DNA from: Herbaspirillum sp. LeCh32-8
GTDB lineage: Bacteria; Pseudomonadota; Gammaproteobacteria; Burkholderiales; Burkholderiaceae_D
Direction of reading: 5' to 3'
NCBI RefSeq assembly: GCF_017814915.1
Contig: NZ_JAGIPZ010000004.1
Span: forward strand, 62,001 to 126,000
Length of the DNA: 64,000 bases
Within the stretch, counting starts at the first letter, position 1; every line of letters begins with the position of its first letter. The translations under genes were made by a program, and so were the position numbers. Shown piece by piece: positions 17,936 through 26,894 of this stretch. The notes beneath the pieces were generated by a model. It was not told the origin of the DNA, did no database searches, and saw nothing but the letters and a program-made list of their open reading frames with translations.

Positions 17936-19225
17936 ATGACCGAGAAACCTCAGATCGCCATCCAGATTGACCGCGTCTCCAAAGAATATCGCCTGGGCAC
18001 GATCGGCCACGGCACGCTCTATCGCGACCTGCAAAGCTGGTGGGCGAAAATCCGCGGCCGGCCGGACCCGAATGCCCTGGTCTTCGCCGACAACGATCCG
18101 ACCGCCGGCAAGAAGAACCTGAACCAGCGCTTCAAGGCGCTGGATGAAGTATCGCTGGATGTCCACAAGGGCGACATCATCGGCGTGATCGGCCGCAACG
18201 GCGCCGGCAAGTCGACCTTGCTCAAGCTGCTCTCGCGCATCAGCACGCCCAGCAGCGGCGAAATCCGCATCAGCGGACGCATCGCGAGCTTGCTGGAGGT
18301 CGGCACCGGCTTCCACGCCGAGCTGACCGGCCGCGAGAATGTCTACCTGAACGGCACCATCCTCGGGATGACCCGGGAAGAAATCGATGGAAAGTTCGAC
18401 GAGATCGTCGCCTTTTCAGAGTTGGAAAAATTCATCGACACGCCGGTCAAGCGCTACTCTTCCGGCATGACGGTGCGGCTGGCGTTTTCCATCGCCGCAC
18501 ACCTGGAGCCTGAAATCCTGATCGTCGACGAGGTGCTGGCGGTGGGCGACACGTCCTTCCGCAAGAAATGCATCGGCAAGATGCAGGGCATCTCGCGCGA
18601 TCACTCCCGCACCATCCTGTTCGTAAGCCACGACATGGGCGCGATCCGCAACCTGTGTACGCGCGGCGTCGTGCTGGAAAAAGGCAAGGTGATCTACGAC
18701 GGCAACGTCGAAACCGCGGTCAAGACCTATAGCGAGATCAACAAGGACGAAGACCGCAAGGACGGCGTCTTCGAGTTCGACAAGGGAAGCCGCACGTTCC
18801 CGGTCCGCATTTCCAAGGCAACCCTGCGCAACGGCAAGGGCGACATCACCTCGCACGTCGAATCCATGGACGCCGTCACCCTCAGCGTGGCGCTGGACGG
18901 CGAGCCGCCGCAGGGCGGCTTCAACCTGGAGTGGCGACTGTATTCCTACCGCGGGGAGGCGCTGGCCTACGGCTCCAGCTACGCCCTGGACGCCAAGACC
19001 TACGGCCCGGAAGACCGGGAGATCCATTGCCGCATCGACAGCCTGCCGCTGGCAGCCGGTGAATATCATCTCACCCTGATGCTGCGCATCTGGGGCCAGG
19101 AAGCCTGGGACTACATCGAGCGCGCAGTGCTCTTCGAAGTGCTGCCGCGCCCGCACGAACAGACCGGATTTGAATACATGCTGGAGAGCTCCGGTCCGTT
19201 CCGGATTTCCCAGGAATGGTATTGA
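17936..19225 (+). CDS. wzt: O-antigen ABC transporter ATP-binding protein with carbohydrate-binding C-terminal domain
   Basis: Wzt is the ATPase partner of Wzm. The 429-residue protein has Walker A GRNGAGKS (~86-93), signature YSSGMTVRLAFS, Walker B ILIVDEVLAVGD and an H-loop in LFVSHDMG. Residues from about 260 onward form the extra beta-sandwich Wzt_C domain, known in other systems to read the modified non-reducing end of the glycan. The ATG at 17936 was chosen; an in-frame extension upstream overlaps wzm and lacks homology. This domain predicts that a terminal cap, such as a methyl group, is needed for export. Confidence 0.95.
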   Translation: MTEKPQIAIQIDRVSKEYRLGTIGHGTLYRDLQSWWAKIRGRPDPNALVFADNDPTAGKKNLNQRFKALDEVSLDVHKGDIIGVIGRNGAGKSTLLKLLSRISTPSSGEIRISGRIASLLEVGTGFHAELTGRENVYLNGTILGMTREEIDGKFDEIVAFSELEKFIDTPVKRYSSGMTVRLAFSIAAHLEPEILIVDEVLAVGDTSFRKKCIGKMQGISRDHSRTILFVSHDMGAIRNLCTRGVVLEKGKVIYDGNVETAVKTYSEINKDEDRKDGVFEFDKGSRTFPVRISKATLRNGKGDITSHVESMDAVTLSVALDGEPPQGGFNLEWRLYSYRGEALAYGSSYALDAKTYGPEDREIHCRIDSLPLAAGEYHLTLMLRIWGQEAWDYIERAVLFEVLPRPHEQTGFEYMLESSGPFRISQEWY

Positions 19226-19252
19226 CGCGTTGAATCGAGGAAAAAGACAGTA

Positions 19253-20485
19253 ATGGCGACGACAAAGGATCAGCGCATCCATATTTCCATGATCATGTAC
19301 GGGGGTCTTTCCTACGGCGGCGCGCATCGCCAGACCATCCGGCTGGCCTGCGCGCTGGACCGCACCCGTTTTGCGATCAATTATTTCTGGTGCAAGCCGA
19401 ACCAGGACCTGAACTCCGACTTCGTCTGGCCGGAACTCGACTATTCCAACATCGAGCTGATGCGCAGCCACGGCATCAATGTCATCGAGTTCAAGACGCA
19501 GACGCGTGACATCGCCAACAAATACCACCCGTGGATCAACACCACCTTCTTCGAAGAATACGCCAAGGTGCGCACCGATCTGGTGTTCGCCAGCAGGGGC
19601 GGCTATCCGGAATATCCGTTCATCAAGTTGCGCGAGCCCATCATCGAATGGAATATCTTCGGCTGCGCTGATCCGTCACCCAATATGGTCTGCTCGGCGG
19701 CGATCAGCCATTGGGCGCACGCCAACTGGAAAAAGGCGGGACTCCCCCTCGATGCCGAGATCATCTATCCAGCGGTGCCGGGGCCGGCGGATGTCAGCGA
19801 CCTGCGCGCCAAACTTGGCATCGGCGACGACGCCGTCGTGCTTGGCTTTCACCAGCGCCAGGACGACCACATCTATGGCGACCATGCGCTCAGGGCCTAT
19901 GCGGCCGCACTGCCGACGCTGCAAAAGCCGAGCAGCTTCATCATCGTGGGCGGTTCGCCCAAGTATCGTGCGCTGGCCGCCGAACTGGGCGTGGACGTTC
20001 ACTTCCTGCCCATCGCCAAGGAATACGAAGACGTTTCCAGCTTCCTTCACACGCTGGATATCTTCGCCCACTCGGGCGGCGCTGGCGAGGCTCACGGCAC
20101 GGTCATCCAGGAAGCGATGATGCACGGCCTGCCCTCGATCACCATGCTGCTCGAAGGCAAGGCCGACGGCCAGGTCGGCACCATGGCCGGCACCGGCCTG
20201 GTGACGCGCACGGTCGGCGAATATGCCCAGGCCATCACCGATCTGGTCAATGACGGCGACCGCCGCCACGCGCTGGGCGCGCAGGCGCGCGCGATCGCCA
20301 GCGAGCGCTACGCGATCGCGCCGGTGACGCGCCGCTTCGAGGAGATCTTCACGGAAAAGGCCGCCGCCTATCGTGGCCGTCGCTTCTCCCCTCTCAACAG
20401 GGTGGCGCTGGACTTCATGATCGAGAGCAGCCCTTTCCTGAAAAAGCTGCGCGCGCGCCTGCCGTTCCTGCGACGCTTCATCTGA
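19253..20485 (+). CDS. GT4-type glycosyltransferase
   Basis: The 410-residue protein has a GT-B fold. The N-terminal MIMYGGLSYGGAHRQTI is the glycine-rich acceptor loop, and GEAHGTVIQEAMMHGLPSI near residue 280 carries the E-x7-E retaining GT4 donor motif. The N-terminal half (KPNQDLNSDFVWPELDYSN, IEWNIFGCADPSP) is unusual and may reflect a specific acceptor. A GAGGAAAAAG ribosome site precedes the ATG. It is the first transferase after the exporter genes. Donor sugar is unknown. Confidence 0.83.
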   Translation: MATTKDQRIHISMIMYGGLSYGGAHRQTIRLACALDRTRFAINYFWCKPNQDLNSDFVWPELDYSNIELMRSHGINVIEFKTQTRDIANKYHPWINTTFFEEYAKVRTDLVFASRGGYPEYPFIKLREPIIEWNIFGCADPSPNMVCSAAISHWAHANWKKAGLPLDAEIIYPAVPGPADVSDLRAKLGIGDDAVVLGFHQRQDDHIYGDHALRAYAAALPTLQKPSSFIIVGGSPKYRALAAELGVDVHFLPIAKEYEDVSSFLHTLDIFAHSGGAGEAHGTVIQEAMMHGLPSITMLLEGKADGQVGTMAGTGLVTRTVGEYAQAITDLVNDGDRRHALGAQARAIASERYAIAPVTRRFEEIFTEKAAAYRGRRFSPLNRVALDFMIESSPFLKKLRARLPFLRRFI

Positions 20486-20499
20486 CAGAATCCGCCAAC

Positions 20500-21516
20500 A
20501 TGAACGCCGACCGCCGTGCCGCCAACGTCACAGACGCCCTGCGTCTGCTGGGCGCATTGTGCGTCGTCTGGTACCACAATCCGCTGTACTGGAACCTGCA
20601 AGGCCATTTGGCTTCGGTGGATACGGTCAAGATGGTGGTGCTGGGGTGGTCGATGCCGTTCTTCTACGCGACCTCGGCCAGGTTCGCTTTCACCGGCAAG
20701 TCACCGGCGCGTCTGCTGCCGCGCATGGCGACCCTGCTGGGGCTGGTCATCTTCTACACGGCGCTGTATGAACTGGCGCACTGGCGCAGCGAAACCGGAC
20801 TGGTGGCGCGCTGCCTGGGCGACGCCGGCGGCTGCTCCGCATCGCTGGTTTTCGACACCCTGCGCAATGTCGGCAATACGCCCGGCTACTACCTGTCGGA
20901 TCTGCTGTCGATGTATCTGCTGGCCTGCCTGGCAGGCATCAGTCCGGCGCTCGGCTGGATCATGGCCGGCGCAGCCTGGATCGCGCTGCTGCTGGGCCAG
21001 GTCAAACTGGGAGGCCTGTTCCTGAACCCGCTGGCGCTGGGCTGTCTGTCAGTCGCCCTGCTCTACCGCCTCCTGCTTGCGCCGCGACTGCGCGCCATGC
21101 CGCGGCTGCGACTGCCGGCGCCGATGGTGCTGCCGCTTCTGGCGCTGCTGCCGCTGGTCTGGGGCGCAGCCAATGTACTCCTGGCGCAAAACGACTATTG
21201 GCGCGACACTGGCCGTATTGTCCTGTTCGGCCTGTTGCTGCTGCCGTTCCTGGCCATTGACGACGGTTCGGAAAGCGACTCGCGCCTGCTGGCAGTACTG
21301 TCGCGATGGGGGCGGCAGTACGCCTTCGGCATCTTCATCTTCCACCAGCTGTGCTTCGACCTTCTGGGCGCGCGCGCAGCGGCGTGGGTCCAGCGGCTGT
21401 TGCACGTCCAGGATGAACTGGGCCTGTACCTGGTGGCCGGCGTAGCGGCGACGCTTGCGGCCCTGGCCCTCACCGCGCTGACAAGAAAGATGGCGCCGGC
21501 ATTGCTGGCATCCTGA
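20500..21516 (+). CDS. Acyltransferase-3-like integral membrane protein
   Basis: The 338-residue protein has about ten hydrophobic segments. ALRLLGALCVVWYH (~13-26) resembles the N-terminal R/H signature of acyltransferase 3 (OafA/WecH type), and YAFGIFIFHQLCFDLL near residue 270 resembles the C-terminal helix of that family. Members O-acetylate surface glycans from acetyl-CoA. The motif match is partial, so a different membrane role cannot be excluded. It lies between a GT4 and an FkbM gene in the same operon. Confidence 0.65.
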   Translation: MNADRRAANVTDALRLLGALCVVWYHNPLYWNLQGHLASVDTVKMVVLGWSMPFFYATSARFAFTGKSPARLLPRMATLLGLVIFYTALYELAHWRSETGLVARCLGDAGGCSASLVFDTLRNVGNTPGYYLSDLLSMYLLACLAGISPALGWIMAGAAWIALLLGQVKLGGLFLNPLALGCLSVALLYRLLLAPRLRAMPRLRLPAPMVLPLLALLPLVWGAANVLLAQNDYWRDTGRIVLFGLLLLPFLAIDDGSESDSRLLAVLSRWGRQYAFGIFIFHQLCFDLLGARAAAWVQRLLHVQDELGLYLVAGVAATLAALALTALTRKMAPALLAS

Positions 21517-21557
21517 ATCCAGACACCACTATCAAATCAAAACTTTCGGAGCCTCAC

Positions 21558-22256
21558 ATGCGACACCTGCTGCGCACCACCATCGCAAAAATGAAGAAAA
21601 AGTGGACCGACACCTATTATTCCGAGGTACTCGGCATCCACGGCCAATACGGCGAGGACATCATCCTCGACCGCCTGATGGGCAATCCCGGCAGCGGCTT
21701 TTATATCGACATCGGCGCCAACGATCCCAACAAGTTCAGCAACACGCTGCGCTTTTATGAACGCGGCTGGTCGGGCATCAACGTCGAGCCGAATCCGGTC
21801 AAGCATCGCGACATCTGCGCCGCCCGCCAGCGCGACACCAACCTTAACGTTGGCGTGGGCCCCGATGCCGCAGTGTTGCCGTTCTATGTGATCGATCCGG
21901 ATACGCTCTCCACGTTCGACAAGAAAGTCGCCGACGTCGCCGTGCGCGAAGGTTTCAAGCTGGCCCAGACGCTCGACGTTCAGGTCATCCGGCTGGACGA
22001 TATGGTCGCCGAACATGGCCGGGGTCGCGCAATCGACTTCATGTCCATCGACGTGGAAGGCTTCGAGGTGCCGGTGCTGTCCAGCAACGACTGGAGCAAG
22101 CACCGCGCCCGCTTCGTGATGCTGGAGGTCAATCGCGCCGAAGTTGAAATCGATGCGTTCATGTCGGGCATCGGCTATATCGACATCTTCAGCAACGGCA
22201 CCAACAAGATCTATGCCGACGCGCAACGCTATCGAAACGGATCAGCGGCGCAATGA
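21558..22256 (+). CDS. FkbM family methyltransferase
   Basis: The 232-residue protein shows the FkbM SAM-binding block GFYIDIGANDPNKFSNT (~46-62), WSGINVEPNP (~70) and the conserved IDFMSIDVEGFEVPVL (~155). FkbM enzymes O-methylate sugars or polyketides; within O-antigen clusters they methylate glycan residues, sometimes as chain-terminating caps. The gene overlaps the next one (GT10) by ATGA. Given Wzt's C-terminal domain, methylation of the chain end is a reasonable, untested role. Confidence 0.85.
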   Translation: MRHLLRTTIAKMKKKWTDTYYSEVLGIHGQYGEDIILDRLMGNPGSGFYIDIGANDPNKFSNTLRFYERGWSGINVEPNPVKHRDICAARQRDTNLNVGVGPDAAVLPFYVIDPDTLSTFDKKVADVAVREGFKLAQTLDVQVIRLDDMVAEHGRGRAIDFMSIDVEGFEVPVLSSNDWSKHRARFVMLEVNRAEVEIDAFMSGIGYIDIFSNGTNKIYADAQRYRNGSAAQ

Positions 22257-23389
22257 AGATCGCCCTCTGCAACGACATCTTTGAATTCGGTGGAAACCGC
22301 CTGGCCGACAGGCGCTGGGCGGGACGCTTTCCCGGCGCGGGCTGGGCCAGCGTGTTCTTCGAACTGGCCGCGCAGCGCGGCTGGGAAGTCGCCTCGGGCG
22401 AGATTGCGCTGTCGCACGTGCAGTGCGGCTACTGGCGCGCGGACGAGGTGCTGGTAGTGCAGGAACTTGATTCCGCATGGGGCGCGCGCCTGCGCGAAGC
22501 TGGCTGCCGTCCGCTGCTGCTGACCTGCCTGGAGTCGCCGCTGTACGCCAGCCTGTTCTTTGACCGCTGGCAATCGCTGGCGGCCTCGTTCCGCCACTAC
22601 ATGGTGCCGGCATCCGACGCCGCGCGCGCCGACGTCGCCGGCCACGCGCGCGGATGGCCGCTGCGCTTCCCCTGCTACTGGCAGCAGCAACGAAGCGCTC
22701 TTTCCGATTGGGCCACGCGCCCGGGCGATGTGGTCCTGGTCGCCGCCAACAAATACTGGAGCCATGAGGATCTCGCCGCCGCGCCGTCGTGGACGCGGCC
22801 GCGCAGCTACATTCAGTGGCGCCGCCATGACGCGATGGTGAAAGCGTCCCCGTCGCGTCGCCAGGCGCAGCGACAACAGCTGCACGACGCTCGTCTGGAA
22901 GCGATCACGGCGCTCAGCGCAGCCGGCATGCTGGACCTTTACGGCTCAGGCTGGGATCGGCTTTCGGTCTTGCCCCGCAGGTGGCAACAGCGGCTGGCCG
23001 ATGTCAGTCTTCCCTATCGCGGCAAGGCTGCCGACAAGCATCAGCTGCAGTCCGGCTTCAAATTTGCCCTGTGCTTTGAAAACGTGTCCGCGCCCGGCTA
23101 CGTCACCGAGAAAATCATCGAGGCGCTGGTCGCCGGCGCCATTCCGGTCTATCTGGGAGCGCCTGACATTGCCGATCACGTCCCGGCGAATGCCTTCATC
23201 GATGCCGGCCGGCTGGCGTCGATGGCCCAACTGCCGGAGACGCTCAACGCCGTCTCCGCGCAGGATGCGGCACGCATGATCGCCGCCGGCCAGGATTTCC
23301 TGGACAGCGAGGCGGGCCGCATGCACGCCTATGAAGGGTTCGCCGACTGGGTCGCCACGCTGGCGCAGGAGGCAACCCATGTCGTTTGA
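22253..23389 (+). CDS. GT10 (alpha-1,3/4) fucosyltransferase-like glycosyltransferase
   Basis: The 378-residue protein carries the GT10 signature FALCFENVSAPGYVTEKI followed by EALVAGAIPVYLGAPDI (about residues 268-305), which is the GDP-fucose-binding motif of alpha-1,3/4-fucosyltransferases. The N-terminal half is family-variable. A C-terminal end (MHAYEGFADWVATL) is in place, so the enzyme looks complete. GDP-fucose would come from the fcl/gmd pair in the same operon. It overlaps the upstream FkbM gene and the downstream GT2 gene. Acceptor linkage cannot be predicted. Confidence 0.83.
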   Translation: MKIALCNDIFEFGGNRLADRRWAGRFPGAGWASVFFELAAQRGWEVASGEIALSHVQCGYWRADEVLVVQELDSAWGARLREAGCRPLLLTCLESPLYASLFFDRWQSLAASFRHYMVPASDAARADVAGHARGWPLRFPCYWQQQRSALSDWATRPGDVVLVAANKYWSHEDLAAAPSWTRPRSYIQWRRHDAMVKASPSRRQAQRQQLHDARLEAITALSAAGMLDLYGSGWDRLSVLPRRWQQRLADVSLPYRGKAADKHQLQSGFKFALCFENVSAPGYVTEKIIEALVAGAIPVYLGAPDIADHVPANAFIDAGRLASMAQLPETLNAVSAQDAARMIAAGQDFLDSEAGRMHAYEGFADWVATLAQEATHVV

Positions 23390-24356
23390 TGCCACCGACA
23401 TCGACATCTTCGTATTGACCTACAACCGCGCAGACCTGCTGCCGGCCACGCTGCGCAGCCTGTTGGCGCAAAGCGCCCGGGGCGCTGCCATCACGGTGCT
23501 GGATAACGCCAGCACCGATGGCACCGAGGCGGCAGTACTGGAATTTCGCACGGCCGGCGTGCGCTACGAGCGCGCCCCCGCCAATCTCGGCTGGGCCGGC
23601 AATCTGGCGCGCGCGCAGGCGCTGGCGCAGCGACGCTGGACGCTGGTGTTCCACGATGACGACCTGCTTCACCCGCAGTATCTGGAGTACGCGCTGCAAG
23701 CCATCAACAGCATGCCGGAGCTCGGCCTGCTGGCCAGCGCCATGAGTTTCGACAGCGCTCCCGATGAGTCCAACTGGCCGATCACGCCGCCGCGAACCCT
23801 GTTGTGCCGCGAGGCGGGTGATCTTGCCGCGCTGCTGTATGAAGGATTCCCGATACATTTCGGCTCTGCGCTGTATCGCAGCGACGTCCTGCGCTCCCTG
23901 ACATGGGAGAGCGCCCAATACGGCAAGATCGCCGACCGCCCTTTCTTGCTGGCTGCGGCGGGCAGGCAGGCGACGCTGGTCTTTGTCAGTCCGCTGGTGC
24001 GCTACCGCGTGCATGCCAACCAGGACAGCGGCAGCGCCGAAACCGGACCGTTCTCGCCGCAGCTGGCGGCATTGCACCGCTGCTATCGCCGCCACACCGG
24101 CGAAAATCCGCTGTCGGTGCGGGGCCGCTGCTTCCTGCGCCACAATTATCGGGCCATCCGTGACGAGTTCTCACGTTTGCCGTCGGTCGACCGGGCCCGT
24201 TTTGCCTCGCTGTCCGAGTACCTGGATTTCGTGCGACAAGAAGGCGGCTGCACCCGCTTTTCGCTGGTAGCCGGGAGATTGGCGCTGGCGCTGGCCGCCA
24301 TGCAGCGCACACTTTGCGCCTACGGCCGCGCCCTCGCGCGCAGGATGGGCGCATGA
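23379..24356 (+). CDS. GT2-type glycosyltransferase
   Basis: The 325-residue protein has a GT-A fold: IDIFVLTYNRADLLPATL (~8-25), VLDNASTDGTE (~46) and VFHDDDLLHP (~90) as the DxD-type metal/nucleotide site. The ATG at 23379 (MSFDATDIDIF) lies inside the last codons of the GT10 gene and gives the expected N-terminus. The C-terminal half contains VRGRCFLRHNYRAIRDEFS with no known motif. It overlaps the following gene by ATGA. Confidence 0.82.
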   Translation: MSFDATDIDIFVLTYNRADLLPATLRSLLAQSARGAAITVLDNASTDGTEAAVLEFRTAGVRYERAPANLGWAGNLARAQALAQRRWTLVFHDDDLLHPQYLEYALQAINSMPELGLLASAMSFDSAPDESNWPITPPRTLLCREAGDLAALLYEGFPIHFGSALYRSDVLRSLTWESAQYGKIADRPFLLAAAGRQATLVFVSPLVRYRVHANQDSGSAETGPFSPQLAALHRCYRRHTGENPLSVRGRCFLRHNYRAIRDEFSRLPSVDRARFASLSEYLDFVRQEGGCTRFSLVAGRLALALAAMQRTLCAYGRALARRMGA

Positions 24357-25375
24357 CGACCGCATACACAGGCGCAACGAGCACGATGCTCACGGTTCTG
24401 ACAGAACCGACGCCCTTCTTCAACGCCGGCGGACCGTGGCGCAACCTGAACCGTGCATTGCCCGGCCGCGCGCGCGCATGGCTGACGCGCGCATGGCGCC
24501 GCCCGGTGGGCGGACACGCTGCCGTAACACGCAGCCTGCTCGACGGCCTGCGCTCGCTGGCAGCGCCCCACAACTACAACCCGCCGCTCGCCTCCCGCAT
24601 CGCCGCGCACTGCGTGGTGCTCAGCAACGCCGAGGCGCTGCGCCAGGCCATCCAGCTCAAGCGCAGCGGTCGCATCCGGCGCCTGCTGGCCGGCCCCAAC
24701 TTGTTTACCTTGCCGACCGAAATGGACGGCTTGCTGACCAGTCCGGAAGTGGATGTCTGCCTGGTGCCGTCGGCATGGGTCAAAGAGCTTTACCTGTCGA
24801 TGGCGCCCGCCTTGGCCGGACGCATCGAGGTGTGGGCCGCCGGCGTCGACACGTCGGTCTGGAGCGCGCCGGCCAGGCCGACCGAAGACCGGCGGCAGCC
24901 GTCAGTCCTGCTCTATGCCAAAAGCGCGATGTCCGAATCCGAGCTTGCGGCCTTGAGCGCAGGCCTGTCGCGCCAGGGCGCCAGGGTCACCCGGCTCGAC
25001 TATGGCCGCTACGACGCCGCGCAGTTTCGCCAGGCGTTGGCGTCGGCGGATCTTTGCGTGTTCGTCAGCGCGTCCGAGTCACAGGGCATTGCATTGCAAG
25101 AGGCATGGTCGTGCAACAAACCCACCTGGGTATTCGATCCACGCAGCTGGACCGACCCGCACGGTCAACATCATCCGGCTTCGTCGGCGCCCTACCTGAC
25201 CCCGGATTGCGGCCACACGTTCAGCGACGCGCCGGCACTGGAAATGCTGCTCGATAACTGGAAAAATGGCAGCCTGCAATATCGCCCGCGCGCCTGGGTT
25301 GAGCAACACATGACTGATACCATCAGCGCCACCAGACTGCTCCATATTCTCTTCAACCAAAAAGGTCGACTGTGA
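24353..25375 (+). CDS. Glycosyltransferase family 4-like protein
   Basis: The 340-residue protein resembles the GT-B retaining family. It has an N-terminal acceptor-like loop (FFNAGGPWRNLNRAL), PSAWVKELY in the middle and a C-terminal donor region SADLCVFVSASESQGIALQEAW (seen around residue 230), matching the E-x7-E pattern (ESQGIALQE). The ATG at 24353 overlaps the previous stop; an ATG 11 codons in is possible. The match is weaker than for the other transferases. Confidence 0.7.
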   Translation: MTTAYTGATSTMLTVLTEPTPFFNAGGPWRNLNRALPGRARAWLTRAWRRPVGGHAAVTRSLLDGLRSLAAPHNYNPPLASRIAAHCVVLSNAEALRQAIQLKRSGRIRRLLAGPNLFTLPTEMDGLLTSPEVDVCLVPSAWVKELYLSMAPALAGRIEVWAAGVDTSVWSAPARPTEDRRQPSVLLYAKSAMSESELAALSAGLSRQGARVTRLDYGRYDAAQFRQALASADLCVFVSASESQGIALQEAWSCNKPTWVFDPRSWTDPHGQHHPASSAPYLTPDCGHTFSDAPALEMLLDNWKNGSLQYRPRAWVEQHMTDTISATRLLHILFNQKGRL

Positions 25376-26022
25376 AACTACATTTGGGCTGCGGCCAGAA
25401 TTATCTCGACGGCTACGTCAATATCGACTTTCCGCCTTCCGAGCATACCGTCCAGGAAAAATCCATTGCCGATCGCCTGGAAGACATTACCGCCCTGCGC
25501 TTCCCCGCCGGCACCATCGAAGAAGTGCGTCTGCACCATGTGTTCGAACACTTCCGCCGCCCGCAGGTCACCGGCATGCTGGCCTGCTGGAACAGCTGGC
25601 TGACCCTCGGCGGCACCGTGCACATCGAAGTGCCGGACCTGGGACGGATGGCGCGCGTATTCGCCAACCCGTTCGCCAGCCTGGCCTCGCGCGCCGTGGC
25701 CGAACGCCACCTGTTCGGCTCGCACGAGGCCGGCTGGGCCGCTCACTACGAAGGCTACGATGAGTCGCTGCTGCGTCATATGTTCGACGCCCTCGGCTTC
25801 GAGGTTGCCGAGGTCAAGCGCCAGCACTGGCGAGGCACGGACAATATCCACGTGATCGGCAAGAAGGTGCGCGCGCTCGTGGCGGGTGACGATGCGACCG
25901 TCTCCGGCCGGCGCTTCCTCTCTTCGTTCCTGGTCGACGACAGCCCGGGAGAACTGCGTATGCTGGAAATCTGGCTGGAAGGCTTCCAGCGCCAGGTCGC
26001 CGCAGGCTGGGCCACGGACTGA
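25372..26022 (+). CDS. SAM-dependent methyltransferase (class I, small)
   Basis: The 216-residue protein starts with MKLHLGCGQNYLDGYVNID (start codon GTG at 25372, overlapping the previous stop as GTGA), which is the SAM-binding motif I. EVRLHHVFEHFRRPQV and GGTVHIEVPDL are typical of predicted glycan-cluster methyltransferases. Along with the FkbM gene it could methylate a sugar in the O-chain. The C-terminal 50 residues (FLVDDSPGELRMLEIWLEGF) are an extension of unknown meaning. Confidence 0.8.
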   Translation: MKLHLGCGQNYLDGYVNIDFPPSEHTVQEKSIADRLEDITALRFPAGTIEEVRLHHVFEHFRRPQVTGMLACWNSWLTLGGTVHIEVPDLGRMARVFANPFASLASRAVAERHLFGSHEAGWAAHYEGYDESLLRHMFDALGFEVAEVKRQHWRGTDNIHVIGKKVRALVAGDDATVSGRRFLSSFLVDDSPGELRMLEIWLEGFQRQVAAGWATD

Positions 26023-26024
26023 GC

Positions 26025-26894
26025 ATGCAAGACAAGGGACTCGTGTCCGTCATCATCCCGACCTGGAACAGGGAGCGGGATCTGGCGCACGCCATCCGTT
26101 CCGCACTGACGCAGACTTACCGGAATCTGGAAGTACTGGTGTGCGATGACGGCTCCACCGACACATCGCGCGATCTGGTCGAGCAGATCGGCGACGCGCG
26201 CGTGCGCTGGATCGAGGGCGCCCACGCCGGCCTGCCTTCGGTACCACGGAACCGAGGCATGCGTGCGGCGCGCGGTGAGTGGATCGCCTTCATGGACAGC
26301 GACGACACCTGGCTTGAAGACAAGCTGGCGCGCCAGCTGGTGCGCATGAGCGCCGCCGGCGGGATGCCGCGCGCCTCCTGCGGCAATGCGCTGCGACGCA
26401 TCGGACCGGAATCTCCGGCGCCCGACGCGCCGCTGCTGCTGGCGCAAACCGAAGACACCGAGCTTCCCTTAAGTGACTTGATGCAAAGCAATTCGGTCGT
26501 CACCAGCACGGTGGTGCTGCATCGCTCGTTGCTGCCCGCCATCGGCGAGTTCCCGACGAGCCGCGGCCTGAAAGTCGGCGAAGACTACGCTTACTGGCTG
26601 CGCGCGGCGAGCCTGACTCCGTTTGCCTTTCATGGCGCGGCGCTGGCCAGCTACGCCGATATTCCGGCCGCCAGCGTACGCGCCTCGGTACGCAACGAAA
26701 CCCTGGCCAAGCTGCGCGTCTATCGTGACTATTTCGGCTGGTTGAGCGTCTCTTATCCCCATCGCCTGGCCACCGTACTGCCGCTATGCCTGTTCCTCGA
26801 ATCCAGGAATGCGCTGCTGCGCCGCTGGTGGCGTCTGCGCAACCGGCTGGGATTGCTCAGGCGCAGGCTTTTCCCGCAAGGGCGGCAGCGATGA
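26025..26894 (+). CDS. GT2-type glycosyltransferase
   Basis: The 289-residue GT-A protein begins VSVIIPTWNRERDLAHAI, followed by LVCDDGSTDTSRD (~40) and IAFMDSDDTWLEDKLARQL (~88), with DSDD as the metal-binding motif. Further motif KVGEDYAYWLRAA (~185) fits the catalytic base region of inverting GT2 enzymes. It is separated by 2 bp from the methyltransferase and overlaps the next GT2 by ATGA. The C-terminus is rich in Arg and may associate with the membrane. Confidence 0.86.
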   Translation: MQDKGLVSVIIPTWNRERDLAHAIRSALTQTYRNLEVLVCDDGSTDTSRDLVEQIGDARVRWIEGAHAGLPSVPRNRGMRAARGEWIAFMDSDDTWLEDKLARQLVRMSAAGGMPRASCGNALRRIGPESPAPDAPLLLAQTEDTELPLSDLMQSNSVVTSTVVLHRSLLPAIGEFPTSRGLKVGEDYAYWLRAASLTPFAFHGAALASYADIPAASVRASVRNETLAKLRVYRDYFGWLSVSYPHRLATVLPLCLFLESRNALLRRWWRLRNRLGLLRRRLFPQGRQR

